This document shows positions 1 to 7,424 of a stretch of 39,281 nt of DNA, piece after piece. The translations under genes were made by a program, and so were the position numbers. The notes under the pieces were generated by a model. That model worked only from the letters and a program-made list of their open reading frames with translations, had not been told where the DNA came from and did not search any database. The first letter of the stretch is position 1; each line of letters opens with the position of its first letter. Source of the stretch: Thermoleophilia bacterium (GTDB lineage Bacteria > Actinomycetota > Thermoleophilia > Gaiellales > Gaiellaceae); NCBI GenBank assembly GCA_014534345.1, contig JACVRR010000011.1:1-39281 (forward strand), in the 5' to 3' direction.

Positions 1-17
1 ACCAGGAGGTGGTGCGC

Positions 18-1385
18 GTGGCCACGCGCAGCAGGACGGTAGGTTCGCCCGCCGCGACGCGGGCGGTCGACTGGGAGCAGCGGGTCGACTTCCCGCGCCT
101 CCGGCGCGCGCGCCTCGAGCGGGCGAAGGCGGCGCTCGAGGCGTCCGACCTCGGCGCACTCCTCTTCTTCGACCCGAACAACATCCGCTACGTCACGAGC
201 ACCCACATCGGCGAGTGGGCGCGGGACAAGAACGCGCGCTACGCGCTGCTGCCGCGTGGCGGTGACCCGATCCTCTGGGACTTCGGCTCGGCCGCCCGCC
301 ACCACCAGCTGTTCGCGCCCTGGCTGCCGCGTGAGAGCTTCCGCGCGGGGGTCGCCCCGATGCGCGGCGCGATGCCGGCGGAGACGGGTGTCCCCGACCG
401 GCTCGGCGCGCGAATCGCGCACGAGCTGCGCGAGCGGGGCCTGCACGACGACCCGCTCGGGATCGACATGGCCGACCTGGTGACGATCGAGGCGCTGCAG
501 CGTGCCGGCGTCCACGTGACCGACGGCTCGCGCGTCATCCTCGAGGCCCGCAAGATCAAGACGCCGGACGAAGTCGCGCTGCTCGACCAGTCAGCCGGGC
601 TCGTCGACGCCGTCTACGAGGAGATCTACCGCCTGCTGCGGCCCGGCATCTACGAGCACCAGGTCGTCGCGCGCGCCAACGAGCTGCTGTTCGAGCTGGG
701 CTCGGAGTACGTCGAGGCGATCAACGCGGTCTCCGGCGACCGCTGCAACCCGCATCCGCACGTCTTCTCCGACCGCCTCCTGCGGCCGGGCGACCAGGCG
801 TTCTTCGACATCATCCACTCGTTCATGGGCTACCGGACGTGCTACTACCGCACGTTCAACGTGGGCGGGGTCAGCCCCCCGCAGCTCGACGCCTACAAGC
901 AGTGCCGTGAGTGGCTCGACGCGGCGATCGAGCTCGTCCGCCCCGGCATGACGACCGACCGGATCGCCGAGGTCTGGCCGACCGCCGAGGAGCTCGGGTT
1001 CCCCGACGAGGAGACGTGCTTCGGCCTGCAGTTCGGGCACGGGATCGGCGTCGGGCTCTACGAGCCGCCGATGATCTCGCGCGTCCACTCGCTCGACAGC
1101 CCGGTCGAGCTCGAGGAGGGGATGGTGTTCGCGCTCGAGACGTACTGCGCGGCCACGGACGGGCGCTCGGCAGCGCGGATCGAGGAGGAGGTCGTCGTGA
1201 CCGCGACCGGCTGCGAAGTGATCACCCGCTTCCCGGCGGAGGAGCTGCTGGTGGCGGGCCGGATCTACGTCCGGGGCGCCGACCTGGTCGACCGCGGCGC
1301 GGACGGACAGCGCGACGCCTCACCCGGGTTCGCCGCCGCCGTAGCCGAGGCGGCCGTCGTCGAGCCGGCGGGCGTGTCGCGATGA
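18..1385 (+). CDS. M24-family (creatinase/Xaa-Pro peptidase fold) protein
   Basis: A creatinase-type N-terminal domain (about residues 20-190) is followed by a pita-bread M24 catalytic domain (about 195-420). M24 enzymes are metal-dependent aminopeptidases or prolidases, but relatives include metal-free creatinase and DMSP lyase DddP. Visible metal-ligand equivalents are Asp264 (FFDII), His341 (FGHGIG), Glu374 (ALET) and Glu389 (IEEEV). The second aspartate, usually in GYxSDxTRT, is Cys275 here (GYRTCYYRTF), so ordinary two-metal peptidase chemistry is doubtful. AGGAGG at 4-9 selects the GTG at 18 over the GTG at 9 offered by the ORF track. The stop overlaps the next start as ATGA, so it is probably translated with the bicupin and dehydrogenase genes. 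Fold assignment is secure; substrate is unknown. Confidence 0.85.
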   Translation: MATRSRTVGSPAATRAVDWEQRVDFPRLRRARLERAKAALEASDLGALLFFDPNNIRYVTSTHIGEWARDKNARYALLPRGGDPILWDFGSAARHHQLFAPWLPRESFRAGVAPMRGAMPAETGVPDRLGARIAHELRERGLHDDPLGIDMADLVTIEALQRAGVHVTDGSRVILEARKIKTPDEVALLDQSAGLVDAVYEEIYRLLRPGIYEHQVVARANELLFELGSEYVEAINAVSGDRCNPHPHVFSDRLLRPGDQAFFDIIHSFMGYRTCYYRTFNVGGVSPPQLDAYKQCREWLDAAIELVRPGMTTDRIAEVWPTAEELGFPDEETCFGLQFGHGIGVGLYEPPMISRVHSLDSPVELEEGMVFALETYCAATDGRSAARIEEEVVVTATGCEVITRFPAEELLVAGRIYVRGADLVDRGADGQRDASPGFAAAVAEAAVVEPAGVSR

Positions 1386-2326
1386 CGGGCGAGACCGGCA
1401 CCCGCACCCTTGCGGACGGGCTCCCCGGCTACCGCCTCGTCCGGCGCGAAGACATCGAGCTCGCCGACGCGCTCCCCGGGCGCTCGAGCGGGCTCGCGAC
1501 CTGCCGGCTCGTCGGCGGCTCGCTCGGCTCGACGCACATGGCGCTCACGCTCACCTCGCTCGCCGACGGGCACGTCGACACGCACCTCCACTCGTACGAG
1601 ACGAGCTTCTACGTGCTCGAGGGCGAGCCCATCCTGTACCTGGACGGGCGGGGCGTCGAGCTGAAGCCGGGCGCCTGCGGCGTCGCGCCGGTGGGGGCCC
1701 CCCACGCGTGGCGGGCGGACGGCCGTGCGCTCTGGGTCGAGATGGCCGCGCCGCGGCCGCGGCCGGGCGGCGGCGACACGTTCTTGCTCGGGCCCGCGCC
1801 GGACGCCGCCCCGGCGCCGCTCGACGTGCGGGATCCGCGGAACCGCAACCTCTTCCTGCTGACCGAGGGCGAGATGGACCTCGATCGGCTGAAGCGCGGC
1901 GCGACCGTGAGCGCGCCGACCGTGTCCGCGAGCATGGCGACCGCCGTCCTCGCGTACAGCGGCATCGCCGTGAAGATGCTCGTCGACCAGCGGCTCGACG
2001 CGCAGCTGCACACGATGTTCATGGTCGACTACCAGCCAGGTGCCGTCGCGCACCCGCACGACCATCCGTTCGAGGAGTCGTACTACATGCTCGAGGGCGA
2101 GGTCGACGTCGTCGCCGACGGCGACCGCTACACGCTCCGCCCGGGCGACGTCTTCTGGACGGCCACGGGCTGCGTGCATGCGTTCTACGAGACGCGCGGC
2201 GGCCGGGTGCGCTGGCTGGAGACCTCCGCCCCGGGTCCCCCGCCGCGCCACTCCTACCGCTTCGACCGCGACTGGGACTATCTCGCCGACCGTCTGGCGG
2301 CCGCGGCGAGCGTGGGAACTGCATGA
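1382..2326 (+). CDS. Bicupin protein, (S)-ureidoglycine aminohydrolase-like
   Basis: The 314-residue product has two cupin barrels. The N-terminal one carries THLHSYETSFYVLEG and a later PHAW. The C-terminal one carries HPHDHPFEESYYMLEG with CVHAFY, a complete His/His/Glu/His metal set. This two-cupin layout and the second-barrel motif match the YlbA/UGLYAH family, which releases ammonia from ureidoglycine in purine breakdown. No allantoin genes are nearby, so a related aminohydrolase or isomerase role on another nitrogenous acid is equally possible. It overlaps the M24 gene upstream and the E1-alpha gene downstream by 4 nt each, indicating one polycistron. Confidence 0.8.
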   Translation: MTGETGTRTLADGLPGYRLVRREDIELADALPGRSSGLATCRLVGGSLGSTHMALTLTSLADGHVDTHLHSYETSFYVLEGEPILYLDGRGVELKPGACGVAPVGAPHAWRADGRALWVEMAAPRPRPGGGDTFLLGPAPDAAPAPLDVRDPRNRNLFLLTEGEMDLDRLKRGATVSAPTVSASMATAVLAYSGIAVKMLVDQRLDAQLHTMFMVDYQPGAVAHPHDHPFEESYYMLEGEVDVVADGDRYTLRPGDVFWTATGCVHAFYETRGGRVRWLETSAPGPPPRHSYRFDRDWDYLADRLAAAASVGTA

Positions 2327-3303
2327 GCCGGGTCAGCGACGAGCCCGCGACCGGCGTCCTCGACGACGTCGAGCTGTACCTGGGGATCTACCGCCGCATG
2401 CTGCTGATCCGCGGGTTCGAGGACCTCGTCCAGTCGCTCTTCCTGAAGGGGGAGGTGTACGGGACGACGCACCTCTACTCGGGCCAAGAGGCGGTCGCGA
2501 CCGGCGTCGCCAGCCTGCTCGAGGAACGCGACCGGGTCGCCGCGACCTACCGCGGCCACGGCCACGCGCTCGCGCTCGGCGTCGACCCGCAGAAGCTGCT
2601 CGACGAGATGCTGGCGCGCGAGACGGGGATCAACGGCGGTCGCGCCGGGTCGATGAACGTCAACTCCCTGGCCGACCGGCTGATCGGCTCGTTCGGGATC
2701 GTCGGCGGGAGCATCGCGGCCGCGACCGGAGCCGCGCTCGCCCTGCAACGGACGACCGGGGGCGTCGCCGTCGCCTACTTCGGCGACGGCGCGATGAACC
2801 AGGGCTACTTCTTCGAGTGTCTGAACTTCGCCCAGGTGCTCAAGCTGCCGCTCCTGCTCGTCTGCGAGAACAACCAGTACGGCGAGTACACGCCGTTCCG
2901 CTCGGTGACGGCGGGCGAGATCCGCGCGCGGGCCGAGGTGATGGAGGTGCCGGCCGAGACGATCGACGGGATGAGCGTCTGGGCCGTGCGCGAGGCGGCC
3001 GCCCGGGCGGTGGCGCACGCGCGCGGCGGCAACGGCCCGGCGTTCATCGAGGCGCTGACGTACCGGTTCGTCGGCCACTCGCGCAGCGACCCGGGCGCGT
3101 ACCGACCCGAGGGCGAGCTCGAGCGCTGGAAGCAGCGCGATCCGATCGTCCTGCTCCGCGCGCAGCTCGAGGCGGAGGGCGTGGACGGCGCTCGGCTGGA
3201 CGAGCTCGAGCAGGCGGTCGCTCGCGAGCTGGAGGAGATGCGGGAGCGCGGGCTCGCCGCGCCGTTCCCGAGCGAGCTCGCGGCCCGCGAGTTCAAGGAC
3301 TGA
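2323..3303 (+). CDS. 2-oxoacid/acetoin dehydrogenase complex E1 component, alpha subunit
   Basis: This is the thiamin-diphosphate-binding subunit of a decarboxylating dehydrogenase complex. The 326-residue length is normal for the short AcoA/PdhA type. The ThDP/Mg motif runs from GDGAMNQG (about residue 154) to CENNQYG (about 181-187). YRGHGHAL and the GRAGSMN segment typical of E1-alpha are present. It starts by ATGA overlap with the bicupin gene and is followed at once by E2 and E1-beta, the order alpha-E2-beta. The substrate could be pyruvate, acetoin or a branched-chain/other 2-oxoacid; sequence alone does not decide. The cluster context favours a catabolic intermediate over housekeeping pyruvate. 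Confidence 0.92.
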   Translation: MSRVSDEPATGVLDDVELYLGIYRRMLLIRGFEDLVQSLFLKGEVYGTTHLYSGQEAVATGVASLLEERDRVAATYRGHGHALALGVDPQKLLDEMLARETGINGGRAGSMNVNSLADRLIGSFGIVGGSIAAATGAALALQRTTGGVAVAYFGDGAMNQGYFFECLNFAQVLKLPLLLVCENNQYGEYTPFRSVTAGEIRARAEVMEVPAETIDGMSVWAVREAAARAVAHARGGNGPAFIEALTYRFVGHSRSDPGAYRPEGELERWKQRDPIVLLRAQLEAEGVDGARLDELEQAVARELEEMRERGLAAPFPSELAAREFKD

Positions 3304-3308
3304 CCGGC

Positions 3309-4529
3309 GTGGCCGGCGAGCTCACGATGCCGAAGCTGTCGGACTCGATGGCCGACGCAGTGATCGTGCGCTGGCTGAAGGGTCCGGGCGAGGCGTTCGC
3401 GCGAGGCGAGGCGCTGATCGAGGTCGAGACCGACAAGGCGACCGTGATCTACGAGGCGGAGGAGGACGGCACGCTCGGGTCGATCCTCGTTCCCGAGGGC
3501 TCGGCGGCTGCGGTCGGCGAGCCGATCGCCACGCTGGGGAACGGCGAGCCGGCGCGACCGCGGGAGCAGGTCGAGGCCGTGCGCCGCCCCGCACCGCCGC
3601 AGCAGGACGCCGCCGCCGCGGAGCCGGCAGCACCTCCGCCGCCGCGCCCGCCTCCGACGTCGGGCGACGGCGCGGAGCCGCGCCGGCCGAACGCGAGCCC
3701 TGTCGCACGCCGCACGGCGGTCGAGCTCGGGGTCTCGCTGCACGGGCTGACGGGGACCGGCCCCAGCGGGCGGATCACCCGGGAGGACGTGCGGCGCGCC
3801 GCCGCGGCAGCGCCGCCCTCCGACGAGCGCGCCGCCGCGGGCACGGGCCACGCGGACCTGGTCGCGCTGACGCCGACGCAGGCCACGATCGCGCGCCGGA
3901 TGCTGGAGTCGGCGACCACGATCCCCGTCTTCAGCGTCACGGCGGACGTCGACATGTCGGCCGTCGTGGCGCTTCGCCGCGAGGCGCGCGACCAGGTGGA
4001 CGCCGTCCCCTCGCTGAACGACTTCGTGATCAAGGCGGCCGCCGCCGCGCTGCGCGAGTTCCCGCGCTTCAACGCCTCCTACCGCGACGGGCAGGTCGCG
4101 ATCCACTCGCGCGTCAACGTCGGCGTCGCGGTCGCGACCGACGACGCCCTGCTCGTCCCGGTCGTCTTCGACGCCGACCGCAGGACGGTCGCCGAGATCG
4201 CCCGCGAGACGCGCCGCCTCGCCGACGCCGCGCGGCGGCGCGCGCTGCGGCCCGAGGAGCTGCACGACGGCACGTTCACCGTCTCGAACCTCGGCATGTT
4301 CGGCACGCGCTCGTTCACCGCGATCATCGACCCCCCGCAGGTCGCGATCCTCGCCGTCGGCGCGGTGCGGCGCGCTGCCGTCGAAGACGAGCGCGGCGCG
4401 GTCGCCTTCCGGGACGTGATGACCGTCACGCTCACGTGCGACCACCGCGTCGTCTACGGCGCCCACGGCGCCCAGTTCCTGACCCGCCTGCGCGAGCTGC
4501 TCGAGCGCCCGCTCGCGCTCCTGATCTGA
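3309..4529 (+). CDS. Dihydrolipoamide acyltransferase (E2) of the 2-oxoacid/acetoin dehydrogenase complex
   Basis: This is the core acyltransferase that takes the acyl group from E1 on a lipoyl arm and passes it to CoA. One lipoyl domain (residues 1-80) carries the EVETDKATV lipoylation site. A Pro/Ala-rich linker (about 82-125) precedes an E3-binding domain (NASPVARRTAVELGV...GRITREDV, about 128-165) and the catalytic domain from about 185. The active-site motif is DHRVVYG (His379, Tyr383) where most E2s have HRVVDG. From memory, Asp-to-Tyr at this site also occurs in plastid and cyanobacterial pyruvate E2s, so activity is plausible. The GTG at 3309 gives the usual few residues before MPKLSDSM; an ATG at 3327 would truncate the domain. 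No E3 gene lies in the window. Confidence 0.92.
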   Translation: MAGELTMPKLSDSMADAVIVRWLKGPGEAFARGEALIEVETDKATVIYEAEEDGTLGSILVPEGSAAAVGEPIATLGNGEPARPREQVEAVRRPAPPQQDAAAAEPAAPPPPRPPPTSGDGAEPRRPNASPVARRTAVELGVSLHGLTGTGPSGRITREDVRRAAAAAPPSDERAAAGTGHADLVALTPTQATIARRMLESATTIPVFSVTADVDMSAVVALRREARDQVDAVPSLNDFVIKAAAAALREFPRFNASYRDGQVAIHSRVNVGVAVATDDALLVPVVFDADRRTVAEIARETRRLADAARRRALRPEELHDGTFTVSNLGMFGTRSFTAIIDPPQVAILAVGAVRRAAVEDERGAVAFRDVMTVTLTCDHRVVYGAHGAQFLTRLRELLERPLALLI

Positions 4530-4558
4530 CCCGGTGACGACCGCGAGGAGGCGCTGAC

Positions 4559-5524
4559 ATGCCGACCCTGGACTTCCGCTCCGCGATCCGCGAGGCCCTC
4601 GACGAGGAGCTGGCGGCGGACGAGCGCGTGATCCTCTTCGGCGAGGACATCGCGGTCGCGGGCGGCGTGTTCGCGACCACCACCGGCCTGTACGAGAAGT
4701 ACGGCGCCGAGCGCGTCTTCGACACGCCGATCTCCGAGCTCGCGCTCGCCGGCGCGGCGTTCGGCTCGGCGGTGACGGGGCTGCGGCCGGTGCTCGAGGT
4801 CATGTTCGGCGACTTCCTGGGGCTGGCGATGGACAGCCTCGTGAACCAGTCGACCAAATACTGGTTCCTGACCGAAGAGCAGGTGAGCGTGCCGCTCACG
4901 ATCCGCTCCGTCGTCGGCGCGGGTGGGCGCTTCGGGGCGATCCATTCGCAGATGCCCGTCTCCTGGTTCATGGGCGTCCCGGGGCTGAAGATCGTCGGCC
5001 CGTCCACGCCTGCGGACGCGAAGGCGCTGCTGAAGGCCTCGATCCGCGACGACAACCCGGTGCTCTTCTTCGAGCACAAGCGGCTGTACGGGAACCAGGG
5101 CGAGGTCGACGCGACGCCCGCCCGGCTCGGCGAGGCCGCCGTCGTGCGCGAGGGGACCGACGTCACGATCGCAACCGCGATGAAGAGCGTCCACGACGCC
5201 CTCGAGGCGGCCGAGGCGCTCGCGGCGGATCGCGTCTTGGCCGAGGTGATCGACCTGCGGACGCTGCGCCCGCTCGACCTCGAGACGGTCGTCGCTTCGG
5301 TCCGAAAGACGAACCGGCTGGCCGTCGTCGAGGAGGGCCCGGTGACGGGCGGCTGGGCCGGCGAGGTGCTCGCCTCCGTGACGGAGGACGCGCTCGGGTA
5401 TTTGGACGACGCCTGGCGCATCGCCACCCCGAACACGCCCATCCCGTACAGCCCGCCGCTCGAGGATGCGTTCCTCCCCGGGCCGGCGCGAATCGCCGCG
5501 GAGATTCGCCGCCGGCTGCGGTAG
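4559..5524 (+). CDS. 2-oxoacid/acetoin dehydrogenase complex E1 component, beta subunit
   Basis: This is the partner of the E1-alpha gene two genes upstream; together they form the alpha2beta2 decarboxylase. The N-terminal pyrimidine-binding domain contains ILFGEDIAVAGGVF and the DTPISE segment. GAIHSQ, PGLKIVGPSTPADAK and FFEHKRLY follow, then a C-terminal transketolase-like domain with EVIDLRTLRPLD and the closing PNTPIPYSPPLE. The length (321 aa) is typical. The ATG at 4559 has a GAGGAGG ribosome site 9 nt upstream. The gene ends the plus-strand catabolic run; a putative promoter and the XRE regulator begin within 120 bp. Confidence 0.93.
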   Translation: MPTLDFRSAIREALDEELAADERVILFGEDIAVAGGVFATTTGLYEKYGAERVFDTPISELALAGAAFGSAVTGLRPVLEVMFGDFLGLAMDSLVNQSTKYWFLTEEQVSVPLTIRSVVGAGGRFGAIHSQMPVSWFMGVPGLKIVGPSTPADAKALLKASIRDDNPVLFFEHKRLYGNQGEVDATPARLGEAAVVREGTDVTIATAMKSVHDALEAAEALAADRVLAEVIDLRTLRPLDLETVVASVRKTNRLAVVEEGPVTGGWAGEVLASVTEDALGYLDDAWRIATPNTPIPYSPPLEDAFLPGPARIAAEIRRRLR

Positions 5525-5544
5525 TCCGTGCGGACAAGCTGCGA

Positions 5545-5550
5545 TACGGT
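5545..5550 (+). promoter_or_regulatory. Putative -10 box (TACGGT) of a leaderless transcript
   Basis: TACGGT fits TAnnnT and ends 6 nt before the ATG at 5557. No convincing -35 is visible. A small inverted repeat, GTCCG-tg-CGGAC, lies just upstream and could be an operator. Confidence 0.45.
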
Positions 5551-5556
5551 CCGGGG

Positions 5557-5646
5557 ATGAGCACGCTACGCGTCTGGGTCGGCCGCACGAGCGCCTCATC
5601 CACCCGTCGCCTGCCCCGCCACAGCGACACGGACGTTGCCCGATGA
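5557..5646 (+). CDS. 29-codon leader ORF (MSTLRVW...) coupled to the XRE regulator
   Basis: The ORF begins 6 nt after a TACGGT -10 box and ends in a TGA that overlaps the regulator ATG as ATGA. The regulator itself has no visible Shine-Dalgarno sequence, so translation through this ORF would explain how it is expressed. The first 21 nt match 19 of 21 positions of another 29-codon ORF at 37342, which also ends in an ATGA overlap with a regulator. The peptide is basic and Ser/Arg rich with no recognised domain. It may be a real micropeptide, a coupling device or chance. Confidence 0.4.
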   Translation: MSTLRVWVGRTSASSTRRLPRHSDTDVAR

Positions 5647-6338
5647 CCGATCCTGCCCCGAACGTCCGCCCGGCCGACCGCGGCTTCGCGCCTTCCCGGG
5701 TGGGGAGCCGCCTCCGCCAGGAGCGGGAGCGGCGGGGGATCAGCCTGCGCGAGCTCGCGCGCCGCGTGGGCGTCTCGCCGAGCCTCGTCTCGCAGATCGA
5801 GCTCGACCGCGTCAACCCCTCGGTCAGCACGCTGTACGCGCTCGTGACCGAGCTCGGGATGACGATGAGCGACGTCTTCGGCGACCCGCGCGCCGGCGAG
5901 CCGGTCGTGCGCCCGCTTCGCGGCGGGGACGGGCTGGCCGCCAGGCCGCAGACGCGGCCGGTGATCAACCTCGCCTCCGGCGTGCGCTGGGAGCGGCTGA
6001 CGCCCGACAGCGACCCCGACGTCGAGTTCCTGTACGTCGTGTACTCGGTCGGGGGCGAGTCGTGCGGCGCCGACGCCCTGATGACGCACGGGGGCAAGGA
6101 GTACGGCTACGTGATCAGCGGCACGCTCGGCGTCCGCGTCGGATTCGAGCAGTACGAGCTCGGCGCCGGGAGCTCGATCGCGTTCGACTCGTCCTCGCCG
6201 CACCGTCTGTGGGCGATCGGCGACGAGCCCGTGCACGCGATCTGGGTGGTGATCGGCAGGCAGGCCGACCCGCGCGCCCAGGCGGTCGGCGCGGTCGCGC
6301 CGCAGGGCGGGGGAGCGCCGCCCGAGCGGAGCGCGTAG
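5643..6338 (+). CDS. XRE-family transcriptional regulator with C-terminal cupin domain
   Basis: The N-terminal helix-turn-helix (about residues 20-75) reads VGSRLRQERERRGISLRELARRVGVS with SLVSQIE recognition-helix features. A linker leads to a cupin sensor domain (about 120-215) with THGGKEYGYVISG and the closing SSPHRLWA. Such XRE-cupin proteins usually control adjacent catabolic or amine-metabolism genes and bind the pathway ligand in the cupin. It lies between the dehydrogenase operon and the ABC-importer operon, so it is the obvious candidate regulator of both. The ATG at 5643 places the HTH normally; the longer track ORF runs back into the E1-beta gene. Its stop and that of the convergent permease gene share the palindrome GTAGGCCTAC. 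Confidence 0.9.
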   Translation: MTDPAPNVRPADRGFAPSRVGSRLRQERERRGISLRELARRVGVSPSLVSQIELDRVNPSVSTLYALVTELGMTMSDVFGDPRAGEPVVRPLRGGDGLAARPQTRPVINLASGVRWERLTPDSDPDVEFLYVVYSVGGESCGADALMTHGGKEYGYVISGTLGVRVGFEQYELGAGSSIAFDSSSPHRLWAIGDEPVHAIWVVIGRQADPRAQAVGAVAPQGGGAPPERSA

Positions 6339-6340
6339 GC

Positions 6341-7345
6341 CTACCCGGCCGGCGTCGCCCCGCGCGTCCGCAGGCGGCCGACTCCCTGCCAGCTGGAGCG
6401 GAACCGGCGCGCGAGCTCGGGCCCCTGGTAGAGCAGAAGGGCGAGCAGGATCAGGGCCCCGATCGTGATCTGCGCGTACTCGGTCGGCTGCTGGAACAGC
6501 GGCAGCACGTTCTTGATCAGCGAGAGGAACACGGCGGCCAGCAGCGCGCCGACGAACGACCCGCGCCCGCCGGCCAGGCTGGCGCCGCCGAGGACGGCCG
6601 CGGCGATGCTCTCCAGCGCGTAGCCGCCGACGATCGGCGAGCCGATCTGCACCTGCGCGGCAGCGTAGAAGCCGCCCAGCGCGGCCATCAGCGAGCAGAC
6701 CACGAAGGCTCCGAAGACGACGCGTCCGGTGCTCATCCCGAGTCGGCGAGCCGAGGTCTCGTCCAGGCCGACCGCCCGCACGGCCAGGCCCCTGCGGCTG
6801 CGGTACAGCCACAGGTCGGCGGCGACGGCCAGCAGGACGACGCCGACGAAGGCGAGCGGGAGGAAGCCGACGCTCCAGGTGAGGACGTCGATCGCCTCCC
6901 CGCTGATCGGACCCTCGGGGTGGTCGCGCAGGAGCAGCGCGCCTCCCTGGAGGATGCTGAGGGTGCCGAGGGTCGCGATGATCGAGGGCAGGCCGAGCAC
7001 GCGGATCAGGGTCGCGTTGAACACGCCCGTGGCCAGGCCGACGCCGACGAGCGCGAGCGCCCCCGGGATCAGCACCCACCAGGCGGCCCCCGCCGGCATG
7101 GTGAACGACGCGACGACGATGCACATCGTCACCAGCGCCGCCACGGAGACGTCGAACCCGCCGACGAGCAGCGCGTTCGTCTGCCCCAGCGCGACGAGCG
7201 CGAGCGGCATCGTCGTCAGCAGGAGGTTGCGCAGGTTGTAGTCGCTGTAGAACGCGGGCTCGCGCGCGCCCGCGTAGACGGCGATCGCCACGATCAGGAC
7301 TGACAGGAGCGCGAGCGGCATCCAGCCGCGGAAGCGAAGGCTCAT
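6341..7345 (-). CDS. ABC transporter permease, CUT2/ribose (RbsC-like) type
   Basis: This integral membrane subunit of an importer has 334 residues and about eight to ten hydrophobic segments, starting with PLALLSVLIVAIAVYAG. The BPD_transp_2 pattern is clear: ALGQTNALLVGGFDVSVAAL near the N-terminus and AAAVLGGASLAGGRGSFVGALLA in the second half. It is the last gene of a minus-strand operon of permease, binding protein, ATPase and permease, about 80 nt after the ATPase. Two distinct permease genes suggest a heteromeric channel. The substrate class is sugar or nucleoside-like by family; gene neighbours suggest a nitrogenous compound. Confidence 0.9.
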   Translation of the reverse strand: MSLRFRGWMPLALLSVLIVAIAVYAGAREPAFYSDYNLRNLLLTTMPLALVALGQTNALLVGGFDVSVAALVTMCIVVASFTMPAGAAWWVLIPGALALVGVGLATGVFNATLIRVLGLPSIIATLGTLSILQGGALLLRDHPEGPISGEAIDVLTWSVGFLPLAFVGVVLLAVAADLWLYRSRRGLAVRAVGLDETSARRLGMSTGRVVFGAFVVCSLMAALGGFYAAAQVQIGSPIVGGYALESIAAAVLGGASLAGGRGSFVGALLAAVFLSLIKNVLPLFQQPTEYAQITIGALILLALLLYQGPELARRFRSSWQGVGRLRTRGATPAG

Positions 7346-7424
7346 GGGCGAGCTCCGAGCAGCTGCAGCGGTCCGCGTGCGACGGGGCGGAGGTGTCGAT
7401 ACGGCGCAACCAGACCCGGAGGGT

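Noticed and set aside
5466-5643. An extended N-terminus of the XRE regulator as listed in the track
   Set aside because: It overlaps the end of the E1-beta gene in another frame and lacks family similarity. The ATG at 5643 positions the HTH normally.
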